Assembly (NCBI RefSeq): GCF_016599045.1
Contig: NZ_JAENKV010000001.1
Location: 1 to 64,000 of the forward strand
DNA from: Campylobacter sp. TTU_617
Lineage (GTDB): Bacteria > Campylobacterota > Campylobacteria > Campylobacterales > Campylobacteraceae
DNA: 64,000 nucleotides
Direction: 5' to 3'
Both the position numbers and the translations under genes were made by a program. Positions 1-10,552 of this stretch are shown piece by piece. Numbering within the stretch: the first letter of the stretch is position 1; each line of letters opens with the position of its first letter. The notes under the pieces were generated by a model. It was given only the letters and a program-made list of their open reading frames with translations. It had not been told where the DNA came from and searched no databases.

Positions 1-240
1 TAAAAGAATTATCATTTTCTTGAAATAAGATAGACATTTTAAGATTTTTATTTTAGATAGAAATATAAATTTATAGGTTTTAAAATCTATTTAAGCTTTT
101 TACTAGGGTATTTAGTTGTGTAAAAATCTTTTAATTATCTATCCATTTTTATCCTTATAAAGTATGTGCAAATTTTTAAAAAATATTTTTTGCATATATT
201 TTTCAAAATATTAAAAGAGATTAATTGAGATAAGAAGTAA
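1..240. other. No recognisable gene (window edge)
   Basis: This AT-rich stretch precedes the tRNA-Leu gene. I see no frame with coding character and no RNA structure. A minus-strand ATG at 15-13 with a weak purine stretch upstream could begin a gene that runs off the window, but only five codons are visible and it cannot be judged. Confidence 0.4.
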
Positions 241-327
241 TGGTGCCCAAGGTCGGACTCGAACCGACACAAGGTTGCCCTTACTAGATTTTGAGTCTAG
301 CGCGTCTACCAGTTTCACCACTTGGGC
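241..327 (-). tRNA. tRNA-Leu (anticodon CAA)
   Basis: Read on the minus strand, this folds as a class II tRNA. The acceptor arm is GCCCAAG/CTTGGGC, with discriminator A and an encoded CCA. The D-loop contains GGTAGAC, the anticodon stem is CTAGA/TCTAG with loop CTCAAAA, and there is a long variable arm. The T-stem is GTCGG/CCGAC around TTCGAGT. Anticodon CAA reads the leucine codon TTG. Type and ends are clear from pairing. Confidence 0.96.
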
Positions 328-338
328 TAAAATTGGAA

Positions 339-344
339 ATTATA
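339..344 (-). promoter_or_regulatory. -10 box of tRNA-Leu
   Basis: A perfect TATAAT on the minus strand lies 12 bases before the first base of the tRNA. It is preceded by a T-rich region, as is usual for Campylobacter sigma-70 promoters, which lack a clear -35 box. Confidence 0.7.
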
Positions 345-540
345 CTTTTTTTAGGTTAAAAAATGCTTTAAAAAGGTAAAAATGATTTTTTATTAATAAA
401 ATTCTATGATTAAATATTTGTTTAAATGTAAATAAATACACTTAAAAGTCGATAGTTATAAAGTTTGCTAATAAAATTTTTATAAAGATATTAAATAATA
501 AAAAATGAAATTTCTATAAAACTATCGATAAATTATTTTT

Positions 541-558
541 TTGGAATATTTATTGCTT
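541..558 (+). promoter_or_regulatory. Sigma-54 (RpoN) promoter of flgL
   Basis: TTGGAATATTTATTGCTT has the GG of the -24 element at 543-544 and the GC of the -12 element at 555-556, with exactly ten bases between. The downstream gene is a rod/hook-class flagellar gene, the class that uses sigma-54 and the activator FlgR in Campylobacter. FlgR is encoded in this window at 51209-52507. The predicted start is about 45 bases before the ATG. Confidence 0.85.
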
Positions 559-614
559 ATTTGGTTTTTAGCAATATTTGAAAAGATAATTATCAATTTA
601 TCAAGGAATTATAA

Positions 615-2873
615 ATGAGAGTTACCAATAAATTAAATTTTACAAATTCGATTTCTAACTCTATGAATGGTCAAAATGCTTTGTATAAAATATCTCAACA
701 AATTTCTTCAGGTCTTAAGATACAAGATTCTTATGAAGATGCGAGTGCTTATATTGATAGTACTAGGCTTGAATATGAGCTTAAAACTTTACAGCAAGTT
801 AAAGAAGCAACACAATCTGCTCAAGAAATGACTCAAAATAGTATGAAAGCTTTACAAGATATGGTAAAACTTTTGGAAGATTTTAAGGTTAAGGTAACTC
901 AAGCTGCAAGTGATAGTAACTCTCAAACCTCAAGGGAAGCTATAGCAAACGAGCTAAAAAGAATCAAAGAAAGTATTTTACAGCTTGCAAATACAAGTAT
1001 AAATGGTCAATATCTTTTTTCAGGTTCTCAAGTAAATAATAAACCTTTTGATTCAAATGGTAATTATTATGGAGATAAAAATAATATCAATGTCGTAACA
1101 GGCTCAGGAACAGAAACTCCTTATAATATCCCTGGTTGGGATTTGTTTTTTAAAGCAGACAATGATTATAAAAAACAAATTACAACAAATGTAAGTTTTA
1201 CTGACAATCGTTATAATTTAAAAGAAGATCCTAGTAAAACAAAATACCTTGATGGTGATTCAAAATGGAGTCATTTGATCGGACAAGGATATGTTCAAGA
1301 TGGAAAATTAGATCCAGATAGAGATTTTGATGAAAAAGATTTAAAACTTGATTTTCCACCAACTACTCTTTATGTTCAAGGAACAAGACCGGATGGAACA
1401 AGCTTTAAAAGTGCTGTGCTTGTAAATCCAGAAGATAGTTTAGATGATGTGATGGAAAGTATAGGAGCACTTTATGGAAATAGTGCAGACAATAAAGTAG
1501 TTGATGTAACTATAAATGATAGCGGTCAAATTCAAATCACTGATTTAAAACAAGGGAATAATAAACTAGATTTTCATGCAGTTGCTTACACTCCACAAAT
1601 GGAAACAACTGAAAGTTTTAGACAAATGGAAAAATTTGCTAAAGAGAATAATATTAGCATGGATAGTGTAACCAATGCTGTAATGCAACAAGCATTAGAA
1701 AATGGTGGAGATATAACAAATTTACAAACACCTGTAACAATTACTTTAACAGGACAAGACGGCGAAGAAAAAGAATTTACATTTAGTCTAGCTCAAACAG
1801 ATTTTATAAGAAGCAATATGACAGATTCTGATGGAAATCAAGCAAATGGTGCTGATTATGATAATGTGTATTTTGAAAAAGATGGTAATACTGTTTTTGG
1901 TAATGTTTCTCAAATCATCAAAGGAAGCAATGCTTACGCTACGGATTCCACAAAGCTTAGCGAGGTAATGGCAGGAGATAGTCTTAATACGACTTTAAAT
2001 TTAAAAGTAAGTTCTAAGGGTGGAAATACTTATGATGTAACAATTGATTTAGCAAATTCAAGAGTAAGTTATCCAGATCCTAAAAACCCTGATCAAACTA
2101 TCACTTTCCCTATAATGCATACAGATCCTGCTACGGGAAATAGTGGAGTGGTAACTCCTTCAAATGATATAACTTATAAGCAGTTAAATGATGTTATAGC
2201 ACTTTTTGCTTCGGATAAAGCTCCAACTCAAAGCATTAACGTGGATAATGGAAAAATTAGTGCAAATGATTACAATAGTTTTCAGCAAAATTTAAGTGAT
2301 TCAAAATCTTTAGTTGATGTTAAAATGGACTATAAAGGACGCATTAGTGTAACAGATAAGCTTTCTTCAGGAACAAATATAGCGATTTCTTTAAGTGATT
2401 CTGCTAGTGGAACATTTCCACAACCTCCTTTTACTCATACATCAACTATAACTTCGGGTCCGAATTTTTCTTTTAGTGCTAATAATTCTTTAGTTATAGA
2501 TGAGCCTAATGTGGATTTGATTAAAGATCTTGATATGATGATTGATGCTGTATTAAGTGGCAATATGAGAGCAGATGCTGATTCAAGTGATCCAAGAAAT
2601 ACAGGTATGCAAGGAGCATTAGAAAGACTTGATCATTTAGCAGATCATGTAAGTAAGCTAAATACTGTTATGGGGGCTTATCATAATACTATAGAAGATA
2701 CTAATACTAGAGTAACTTTTTTAAGCGTAAATGTAGAAAGCATTAAGTCAAATGTTATTGATATTGATTATGGTGAGGCTATAATGAATCTTATGCAAAC
2801 TCAACTTGCTTATCAGGCTTCATTGAAAGCAACTTCTACGATTTCTCAAATAAGCTTGTTAAATTATCTATAA
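615..2873 (+). CDS. flgL: Flagellar hook-filament junction protein FlgL (HAP3)
   Basis: This 752-residue protein would cap the hook together with FlgK and seat the first flagellin subunits outside the cell. The first 140 or so residues are flagellin-like coiled coil, with QNALYKISQQISSGLKI and heptad-rich helices. The last 100 residues are the matching terminal helix, including GEAIMNLMQTQLAYQASL. The centre is a long, variable beta-rich domain, as in the large Campylobacter FlgL (also called FlaD); enterobacterial FlgL is much shorter, about 317 residues. AAGGA lies at 603-607 before the ATG. A sigma-54 promoter lies just upstream, which agrees with hook-class expression. No signal peptide is present, as expected for flagellar type III export. 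Confidence 0.93.
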   Translation: MRVTNKLNFTNSISNSMNGQNALYKISQQISSGLKIQDSYEDASAYIDSTRLEYELKTLQQVKEATQSAQEMTQNSMKALQDMVKLLEDFKVKVTQAASDSNSQTSREAIANELKRIKESILQLANTSINGQYLFSGSQVNNKPFDSNGNYYGDKNNINVVTGSGTETPYNIPGWDLFFKADNDYKKQITTNVSFTDNRYNLKEDPSKTKYLDGDSKWSHLIGQGYVQDGKLDPDRDFDEKDLKLDFPPTTLYVQGTRPDGTSFKSAVLVNPEDSLDDVMESIGALYGNSADNKVVDVTINDSGQIQITDLKQGNNKLDFHAVAYTPQMETTESFRQMEKFAKENNISMDSVTNAVMQQALENGGDITNLQTPVTITLTGQDGEEKEFTFSLAQTDFIRSNMTDSDGNQANGADYDNVYFEKDGNTVFGNVSQIIKGSNAYATDSTKLSEVMAGDSLNTTLNLKVSSKGGNTYDVTIDLANSRVSYPDPKNPDQTITFPIMHTDPATGNSGVVTPSNDITYKQLNDVIALFASDKAPTQSINVDNGKISANDYNSFQQNLSDSKSLVDVKMDYKGRISVTDKLSSGTNIAISLSDSASGTFPQPPFTHTSTITSGPNFSFSANNSLVIDEPNVDLIKDLDMMIDAVLSGNMRADADSSDPRNTGMQGALERLDHLADHVSKLNTVMGAYHNTIEDTNTRVTFLSVNVESIKSNVIDIDYGEAIMNLMQTQLAYQASLKATSTISQISLLNYL

Positions 2874-2888
2874 AATCTTTTATGTTAT

Positions 2889-2943
2889 AATGACTTCTAA
2901 ATTTAATTTAAGGATATAAAATTAAAAAAGAAGTCATTTTTTT
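2889..2943 (+). terminator. Stem-loop with T-run between flgL and ftsK
   Basis: AATGACTTCT (2889-2898) pairs with AGAAGTCATT (2929-2938), and the T-run reaches 2943. The inner arms TTTAATTT (2902-2909) and AAATTAAA (2919-2926) extend the stem. The AAGGA ribosome site proposed for ftsK lies in the apical loop. It could be the flgL terminator, a translation-control hairpin for ftsK, or both. The long imperfect stem keeps confidence moderate. Confidence 0.5.
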
Positions 2944-5809
2944 AAGCTCAACTTTTGTTATTTTTTATCTTTGTTTGTGTATGTTTATACCCTCTATGGG
3001 TATTTTTTTATATAAATTTAATATTTTATTGTTTGGAAAATTTAGCTATTTTTATCCATTTTTTTTAATGGTTATTAACTATATATACTACAAAAGGCAT
3101 TATAAATTAGAAAATTCTAAAAGAAGTGAAATTTTTGGATTTTGTTTTGTATTTTTTTCTATAATGCTTTTATTTGCTATTTTTTATCCTAATGAAGGCT
3201 ATGTTTTAAAATTATTATATAAGCTTTTTTCATTCTTTTTTGGACATATATTAAGCGGATTGATCGCTTTATTCTTTTTGCTTTTATCTATTATTTTACT
3301 TTTTCCAAGTTTTACTAAAGAAGTTTTTAATCTCGAATTAGATTTTAGCAAATTTCTTTATTTTGAATCTAAAATAAAAGCTTTGTTTATGGATGTTTTT
3401 GGAGGAGAAAAAGAAGAGGTAGAGAGTAAAAATTCTAAAACTCCTATTTTTAAATTTAGTTCTCAAAATACTTTAGAGTCTTCTGAAAAAGCAAAAGATA
3501 ATTCCATGGCAAAGCAAGCTCAAGAAAGCAAAAATTTAATAGAAAATATACCTACAAAAAAAGAAGAGGTTGATAAAATTAAAAAAGAGGAAAATATAAA
3601 TGAGAATATTGAAATCATAAATGAATCGAAAAGTTTTATATATGAAACCTCAAAAGAAATTGAAAATTTTGCTAAAAAAGCAAGTAGAAGTAGTATTAGT
3701 TTAGACGAAGAATTAAATTTTATTTTACAAGAAGAGGCAGATATGATTCCTGAACGTTTTTTAAAACCTAAAAAAATTGAAGATTTTAAAGATCAAATTG
3801 ATGAGAAAAGTAATCTTGATGAGCCAAGTTATAAGCGTAAAAATATAGAAATTTCTTTACAAAAAAATACCAATAAACCTAAGATTTTTGAAAAAGAGCT
3901 TGAACTTAGAGAACAACTTTTACAAAAGGCTAAACTTGAAGAAGAATATAAAATTTATCAAAATCAAATTTTAGAAAATCGCGTTAAAGAAGAAATTGAA
4001 ATTCTTGAAAAAGAAGAAAATTTAAACATACTTCAAGGAAATAAATATACTATCAACGATCAATATGAAAATAAAGAAGTTGTGCCAATAAAAGAAGAAA
4101 AACAAGATGTTATTCCTATGGTAGAAGAATTAAATACCCCATATATTCCACAAACTCCTATTGTAAAAATAAGCGAAATTAAAGAAGAGTCTTTTTTGCC
4201 TCAACAAAGAATTTTTGAAAACAAGATTGAACAAGAATTAGAAGAAAATTTAGATCAAGTAAATCTAAATCAAAACAATGATATAGAAGAGGTGAATTTA
4301 AATAACACTGAGAGAAATGAATTTTCTAAAAGTGTTTTAATCAAAGAAATAGAGCTAAACCAGCAACTTTTAAAAGATATAGGGCAAGGAGAAATTCAAA
4401 AACCAAGTGATTTTAAACTTCCTTCTTTTGAATTTTTGGCTAATCCTATTCATCTTAAACAAGATATGGATGAAAATGAAATAGATAAAAAAATTTATGA
4501 CTTATTAGAAAAGTTAAGACGTTTTAAAATAGGTGGAGATGTCATTAGCACTTCTGTTGGACCTGTGGTAACCACTTTTGAATTTAGACCAAGCGCAGAT
4601 GTTAAGGTAAGCCGTATTTTAAATTTGCAAGATGATTTAGCTATGGCTTTAAAAGCAAAATCTATACGTATTCAAGCCCCAATTCCAGGTAAAGATGTAG
4701 TAGGTATAGAAGTTCCAAATGAACAAATCCAAACAATTTATTTAAGAGAAATTTTAGAAAGTGATGTATTTCAAAACGCAAAAAGTTCTTTAGCGATTGC
4801 TCTAGGTAAGGATATAGCAGGTAATGCTTTTATAACAGATCTTAAAAAGCTTCCGCATCTTTTGATCGCAGGAACTACAGGAAGTGGAAAAAGTGTGGGT
4901 ATAAATTCTATGCTTTTGAGTTTGCTTTATAGAAATTCTCCTAAAACTTTAAGACTTTTAATGATAGATCCAAAAATGCTTGAATTTAGTATTTATAATG
5001 AAATTCCACATTTATTAACCCCAGTAATTACAGATCCTAAAAAAGCTATTATTGCACTTTCAAATATGGTAGCTGAAATGGAGCGTCGCTACAGATTGAT
5101 GGCTGATGCTAAAACAAAAAATATAGAAAATTATAATGAAAAAATGAAAGAAAATGGTTTAGAAACTCTACCTTTCATTGTAGTGATTATTGATGAATTA
5201 GCAGATTTGATGATGACTGCTGGAAAAGATGTTGAATTTTATATAGGGCGTCTTGCACAAATGGCAAGAGCTAGTGGAATACATTTAATCGTTGCAACCC
5301 AGCGTCCTTCTGTGGATGTTGTAACTGGGCTTATCAAAGCTAATTTGCCAAGCAGAATTTCTTATAAAGTAGGGCAAAAGATCGATTCTAAGGTAATTTT
5401 AGATGCCATGGGTGCTGAAAGTTTATTAGGACGTGGAGATTGTCTTTTCACTCCTCCAGGAACAAGCTCTATTGTGCGTTTACATGCTCCTTTTGCAAGT
5501 GAAAGTGAGATTGAAAAGGTTGTAGATTTTCTAAAAGAGCAAGAAAGCGTTATATATGATGAGAATTTTTTAAAAGATTCTCAAGGAGCAAATAATAATG
5601 CTCAAGATTTTGATAATAACGATGAATTTGATGAATTATTTGAAGATGCTAAAAGAGTAATTTTAGAAGATCGCAAAACAAGTATTTCTTATCTTCAAAG
5701 ACGTCTTAAAATAGGTTATAACAGAGCTGCTAATATCATTGAACAACTAAGTAAAGCAGGGATTTTAAGTGAGCCAGATTCTAAAGGACAAAGAGAGATT
5801 ATTATTTAA
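2921..5809 (+). CDS. ftsK: DNA translocase FtsK
   Basis: FtsK is a septum-anchored hexameric ATPase that pumps DNA and aids chromosome dimer resolution at division. The protein has several N-terminal membrane segments in about the first 130 residues and a long Glu/Lys-rich linker to about residue 500. The RecA-like motor follows, with Walker A GTTGSGKS near residue 651 and Walker B VVIIDELADLM near 755. A C-terminal gamma winged-helix domain contains SYLQRRLKIGYNRAANIIEQ. The start is unusual. The frame opens at 2912, AAGGA sits at 2910-2914, and the best-placed codon is ATT at 2921, followed by KKEVIFLSSTFVIFY, which completes the first membrane helix. TTG at 2975 or ATG at 2981 would cut into that helix and lack a ribosome site. 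Function is certain; the start is not. Confidence 0.93.
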   Translation: MKKEVIFLSSTFVIFYLCLCMFIPSMGIFLYKFNILLFGKFSYFYPFFLMVINYIYYKRHYKLENSKRSEIFGFCFVFFSIMLLFAIFYPNEGYVLKLLYKLFSFFFGHILSGLIALFFLLLSIILLFPSFTKEVFNLELDFSKFLYFESKIKALFMDVFGGEKEEVESKNSKTPIFKFSSQNTLESSEKAKDNSMAKQAQESKNLIENIPTKKEEVDKIKKEENINENIEIINESKSFIYETSKEIENFAKKASRSSISLDEELNFILQEEADMIPERFLKPKKIEDFKDQIDEKSNLDEPSYKRKNIEISLQKNTNKPKIFEKELELREQLLQKAKLEEEYKIYQNQILENRVKEEIEILEKEENLNILQGNKYTINDQYENKEVVPIKEEKQDVIPMVEELNTPYIPQTPIVKISEIKEESFLPQQRIFENKIEQELEENLDQVNLNQNNDIEEVNLNNTERNEFSKSVLIKEIELNQQLLKDIGQGEIQKPSDFKLPSFEFLANPIHLKQDMDENEIDKKIYDLLEKLRRFKIGGDVISTSVGPVVTTFEFRPSADVKVSRILNLQDDLAMALKAKSIRIQAPIPGKDVVGIEVPNEQIQTIYLREILESDVFQNAKSSLAIALGKDIAGNAFITDLKKLPHLLIAGTTGSGKSVGINSMLLSLLYRNSPKTLRLLMIDPKMLEFSIYNEIPHLLTPVITDPKKAIIALSNMVAEMERRYRLMADAKTKNIENYNEKMKENGLETLPFIVVIIDELADLMMTAGKDVEFYIGRLAQMARASGIHLIVATQRPSVDVVTGLIKANLPSRISYKVGQKIDSKVILDAMGAESLLGRGDCLFTPPGTSSIVRLHAPFASESEIEKVVDFLKEQESVIYDENFLKDSQGANNNAQDFDNNDEFDELFEDAKRVILEDRKTSISYLQRRLKIGYNRAANIIEQLSKAGILSEPDSKGQREIII

Positions 5810-5835
5810 AAGAGTCTAAAAATAGACTCTTTTTT
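5810..5835. terminator. Terminator between convergent ftsK and groEL
   Basis: The stem AAGAGTCT/AGACTCTT has a six-base loop and is followed by T's on the plus strand, directly after the ftsK stop. The arrangement also gives a short T-run on the minus strand, so it may end groEL transcription too. Confidence 0.85.
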
Positions 5836-5845
5836 GAGTGGTTGA

Positions 5846-7486
<1,641 letters not shown>

Positions 7487-7501
7487 TTATCCTTTTTTTA
7501 A

Positions 7502-7762
7502 TTATTTTAAAATTCCTAAAACATCATCTAAATTTAAAACAAGATACTCATTTGCATCAAGCTTAATTTCTGTTCCGCCGTATTTTGCGAATATAATTTT
7601 ATCACCATTTGATATATCATTTACTTCTTTGCTTACTGCAACTACTTCACCCATTAAAGGCTTTTCTTTAGCATTATCTGGTATAATAATTCCTGAAGCA
7701 GTTGTTTTAGTTTCTTCTACTCGTTTAACTAAAACACGTTTTCCTAAAGGTTGAAAATTCAT
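7502..7762 (-). CDS. groES: Co-chaperonin GroES (Hsp10)
   Basis: GroES is the heptameric lid of the GroEL folding chamber. The chosen start gives 86 residues, [17 protein letters not shown] onward, the length usual for Campylobacter GroES. An upstream ATG at 7771 would add three residues but overlaps the AAGGA ribosome site, which is spaced eight bases from the ATG at 7762. The mobile loop region [19 protein letters not shown] and the roof motif [16 protein letters not shown] are present. It is the first gene of the groESL operon, directly behind a CIRCE operator. Confidence 0.97.
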   Translation of the reverse strand: MNFQPLGKRVLVKRVEETKTTASGIIIPDNAKEKPLMGEVVAVSKEVNDISNGDKIIFAKYGGTEIKLDANEYLVLNLDDVLGILK

Positions 7763-7785
7763 TTTGTCCATCCTTAATAATTTTT

Positions 7786-7812
7786 TTAGCACTCTTTTAT
7801 TTTGAGTGATAA
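7786..7812. promoter_or_regulatory. CIRCE operator (HrcA site) of groESL
   Basis: TTAGCACTC, nine bases, then GAGTGATAA matches the CIRCE inverted repeat with one base changed in the second arm (consensus GAGTGCTAA). It lies 24 bases before the groES ATG. CIRCE is the binding site of the heat-shock repressor HrcA, which is not encoded in this window. Confidence 0.93.
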
Positions 7813-7818
7813 AATATT

Positions 7819-7824
7819 ATTATA
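7819..7824 (-). promoter_or_regulatory. -10 box of groESL
   Basis: TATAAT on the minus strand lies immediately upstream of the CIRCE element, so the operator would cover the transcription start. This is the usual layout for HrcA repression. Confidence 0.65.
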
Positions 7825-7921
7825 AAAAATGAAATTTGTCAATACTTTAAATAAAAATATTTATATAACTTTAGTCAGTTATAGTAAAGTTTATTTATAA
7901 ATTAAATATTAAGGATAAATA

Positions 7922-9934
7922 ATGAGAAAAATTTTTTATGGTATATTAGCCTTTATTGCTATAGTTTTTATTATATGTTATGTAATACTTTTTACATCAT
8001 TTGGAAATAGTATTGTTTCAAATGTTGTTCAAAATAAAGTAAAACAAAATTTAGGCTTTGATTTAAATATTACTTATTTTAAATTAAGACCTTCTTCTTT
8101 GGAGTTAAAAACTGATTTAGCTAATATTGCACATTTTAATATCGATGGAAATTTAAGTCTTTTTAAATTATCTTTTGATCTTAATTATAATATCGCTTTA
8201 CAAAAAGATTATGCTAAAAGTTTAGGTCTAAATTTAAATAAAAATCTGGAATTTAATGGAAAAGCTTATGGAAAAATAAGCGATTTTTTAGTTAACGGTA
8301 AAGGTTATTTTCTAGGCTCTAATGTAAATTTAGATTCTAGAATTTATGATTTTAATCCTATTGTTTTAAATTTAGATGCAAAATCTTTAAAGATTGAAGA
8401 TATTTTAAGTTTTATTTCTATGCCTGCTTATGCTAAAGGTAATATAGATATAATAACACAAATACAAGCAAAAAATTTAAAACCTAATGGTAGTGCTAAT
8501 ATAAAACTTGATACAAGTTATATAAACTATGAAAGAATTCAAAAAGATTTTGGAGTTTTATTACCTAAATCAAATATAAATTCTACTATAAATGCTTTAA
8601 TTAAAGAGGATAAAATTTTTGCTATTAGCAATATAAATACAAATTACTTAAATTTAAAAACTCAAAAAACTTTATATGATATAACTAAAAATAAATTAAA
8701 CTCAGATTTTGAATTAAAAATTTCAGATTTATCAAAATTACAGAATTTAACTCAAATAAAGCTAAATGGTCCATTATCTATAGCAGGAATTTTAGAGCTT
8801 GATCAAAATATTCTTTCAAATGTGAATGTGAATGTTAATGATATAGGTGAAGAGGTTGGGGCTAATCTTCAAAATAATAAAATAAAAATTATTTTAAAGA
8901 ATGCAAAAATTGAAAAAATCTTAAAAATTTTAGGTTATGAATCTTTAAGTAATGGTTATATAAATGCAAATATAGAAAATTTAGATTTGAATTTTAACAA
9001 ATTAAATGCAAATGCAAATTTCGATATAAAGGGTATCTTAAATGCTAAAGCTTTGGGTAATATTTTAAATAAACAAGTTTCAAATAATATCAATTTTGAT
9101 TTAAAGGCTAACTCTATAGCAAAAAATAATATAGCAAATTTTAATGCTAGTTTAATTTCAGATCTTTTAAAAATACCTAATTTAACAGGGAGTTTTGACA
9201 TTAAGAAAGTTATATTAAATTCTAAATTTGATCTTATTTTAGATGATTTTTCAAAATTAAGTTTTTTAGCTGATAGAAAATTAAGTGGTAAAGCAGAATT
9301 TAATACTAAAGTAAATTTTGATAAAAATTTTGATATTGAACTAATAAGTAAAAATTTATTTAATGGAAAATTAGAAGCAATTTTTAAAAACAATATATTG
9401 AATGCAAATTTAAATGATGTTGAGCTTTCTGAGTTGGCAAAAAGTCTTGATTTTATTGATATTTATCAAGGTAGAGCGGACATAAGTGCTAATTATGATA
9501 TTAATAATGAAAAAGGAGACGCTAAGCTTGATATTAAAGAAGGAAAATTAAAATCAAATGCTATTACAACAGCTGTTAAAATTTTAACATTAAAAGATAT
9601 TACTACAGAAGTTTTCCATACTTCTAGCGCTAAAGCAAATATTAATAAGGATTTAATTGATTTTAATCTTGATATGCAAGCAAAATATAGCAATATTAAT
9701 ATAAATAAAGCAACAATAAATTTAAAAACTCAAGCTATAAATCTTCCTTTTGAAGCTAGTATTAATAAGGCAAATTTTAAAGGCTCAATTACAGGAACAA
9801 GTGAAAATCCCAAAATCAAATTAGACGTAGGAAGTATCGCAAATTCAATTAAAAATGTTATAGGAGAAAAAGCTAAAGATCAAACTAATAAAGTAGGGGA
9901 GAAAATTGATAAGCTTTTTAATAAAATATTTTAA
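7922..9934 (+). CDS. AsmA/TamB-like inner-membrane-anchored protein
   Basis: This 670-residue protein has one N-terminal membrane anchor (about residues 5-27) and a long periplasmic part. That part is made of repeated beta-strand and Asn/Leu-rich segments such as NGKAYGKISDFLVNGKGYF. The C-terminal region resembles AsmA-type domains, with INLPFEASINKANFKGSI and IKLDVGSIANSIKNVIGEKAKD. AsmA-like proteins are thought to bridge the envelope for lipid transport or outer-membrane homeostasis; that role here is inference. C. jejuni carries a similar gene (Cj1219c) beside groES. ATG at 7922 follows AAGGA. The ribE gene starts nine bases after its stop, so they are probably co-transcribed. The exact family needs a profile search. 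Confidence 0.75.
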   Translation: MRKIFYGILAFIAIVFIICYVILFTSFGNSIVSNVVQNKVKQNLGFDLNITYFKLRPSSLELKTDLANIAHFNIDGNLSLFKLSFDLNYNIALQKDYAKSLGLNLNKNLEFNGKAYGKISDFLVNGKGYFLGSNVNLDSRIYDFNPIVLNLDAKSLKIEDILSFISMPAYAKGNIDIITQIQAKNLKPNGSANIKLDTSYINYERIQKDFGVLLPKSNINSTINALIKEDKIFAISNINTNYLNLKTQKTLYDITKNKLNSDFELKISDLSKLQNLTQIKLNGPLSIAGILELDQNILSNVNVNVNDIGEEVGANLQNNKIKIILKNAKIEKILKILGYESLSNGYINANIENLDLNFNKLNANANFDIKGILNAKALGNILNKQVSNNINFDLKANSIAKNNIANFNASLISDLLKIPNLTGSFDIKKVILNSKFDLILDDFSKLSFLADRKLSGKAEFNTKVNFDKNFDIELISKNLFNGKLEAIFKNNILNANLNDVELSELAKSLDFIDIYQGRADISANYDINNEKGDAKLDIKEGKLKSNAITTAVKILTLKDITTEVFHTSSAKANINKDLIDFNLDMQAKYSNININKATINLKTQAINLPFEASINKANFKGSITGTSENPKIKLDVGSIANSIKNVIGEKAKDQTNKVGEKIDKLFNKIF

Positions 9935-9943
9935 GGTTAAAAA

Positions 9944-10552
9944 ATGTTTAATGGTCTCATAAGAGAAATTGCAAAAGTAAAATCTTTTCGTGGGCATATA
10001 TTAAGTCTAAAAACTGCTTATCGTCCAAAGATAGGAGATAGTATAGCGGTTAATGGAGCTTGTTTAAGTGTTATTAAATTATATCAAGATGGTTTTGATC
10101 TTGAGCTTTCTTATGAAAGTCGCACTAATATTGCTATAGAAAATTTAAAAGATAAAGTGCATATAGAACCTGCTTTAAGATATGGAGATAGAATTGATGG
10201 TCATTTAATGCAAGGACATATTGATGCTATAGGAGAGCTTATAAAGATTCAAAAAAATGAAAATGGGATAGATTTTTTTATAGCTTTACCTCAAAAGATT
10301 ATGAAATTTATGGCAAATAAAGGAAGTATAGGTATTGATGGGGTAAGCTTAACAATCAATGAAGTTTTTAGAGATAAAATACGTCTTACAATTATACCAA
10401 TCACTTTTAAAGAAACACTTTTTAAGGATTATAAAATAGGAAGAAGAATTAATATAGAAAGTGATCTTTTAGCGCGTTATCTTTATGCGCAAACAAATCA
10501 AAATAAAGGTCTTACATGGGAAGAAGTGGAGAAAATTTCTTATCTTTATTAG
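9944..10552 (+). CDS. ribE: Riboflavin synthase, alpha subunit
   Basis: The enzyme makes riboflavin from two molecules of 6,7-dimethyl-8-ribityllumazine in the cytosol. The protein of 202 residues has the expected two tandem lumazine-binding domains. The first starts MFNGLIREIAKV and includes DSIAVNGACLSV near residue 33. The second starts near residue 98, with HIDAIGELI and GSIGIDGVSLTINEV. Both copies of the conserved (V/I)xxNGxxL/GxDGVSLT pattern are present. It follows the AsmA-like gene closely and overlaps the next gene by 37 bases, indicating an operon. The symbol ribE is used for this alpha subunit; some annotations call it ribC. Confidence 0.93.
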   Translation: MFNGLIREIAKVKSFRGHILSLKTAYRPKIGDSIAVNGACLSVIKLYQDGFDLELSYESRTNIAIENLKDKVHIEPALRYGDRIDGHLMQGHIDAIGELIKIQKNENGIDFFIALPQKIMKFMANKGSIGIDGVSLTINEVFRDKIRLTIIPITFKETLFKDYKIGRRINIESDLLARYLYAQTNQNKGLTWEEVEKISYLY

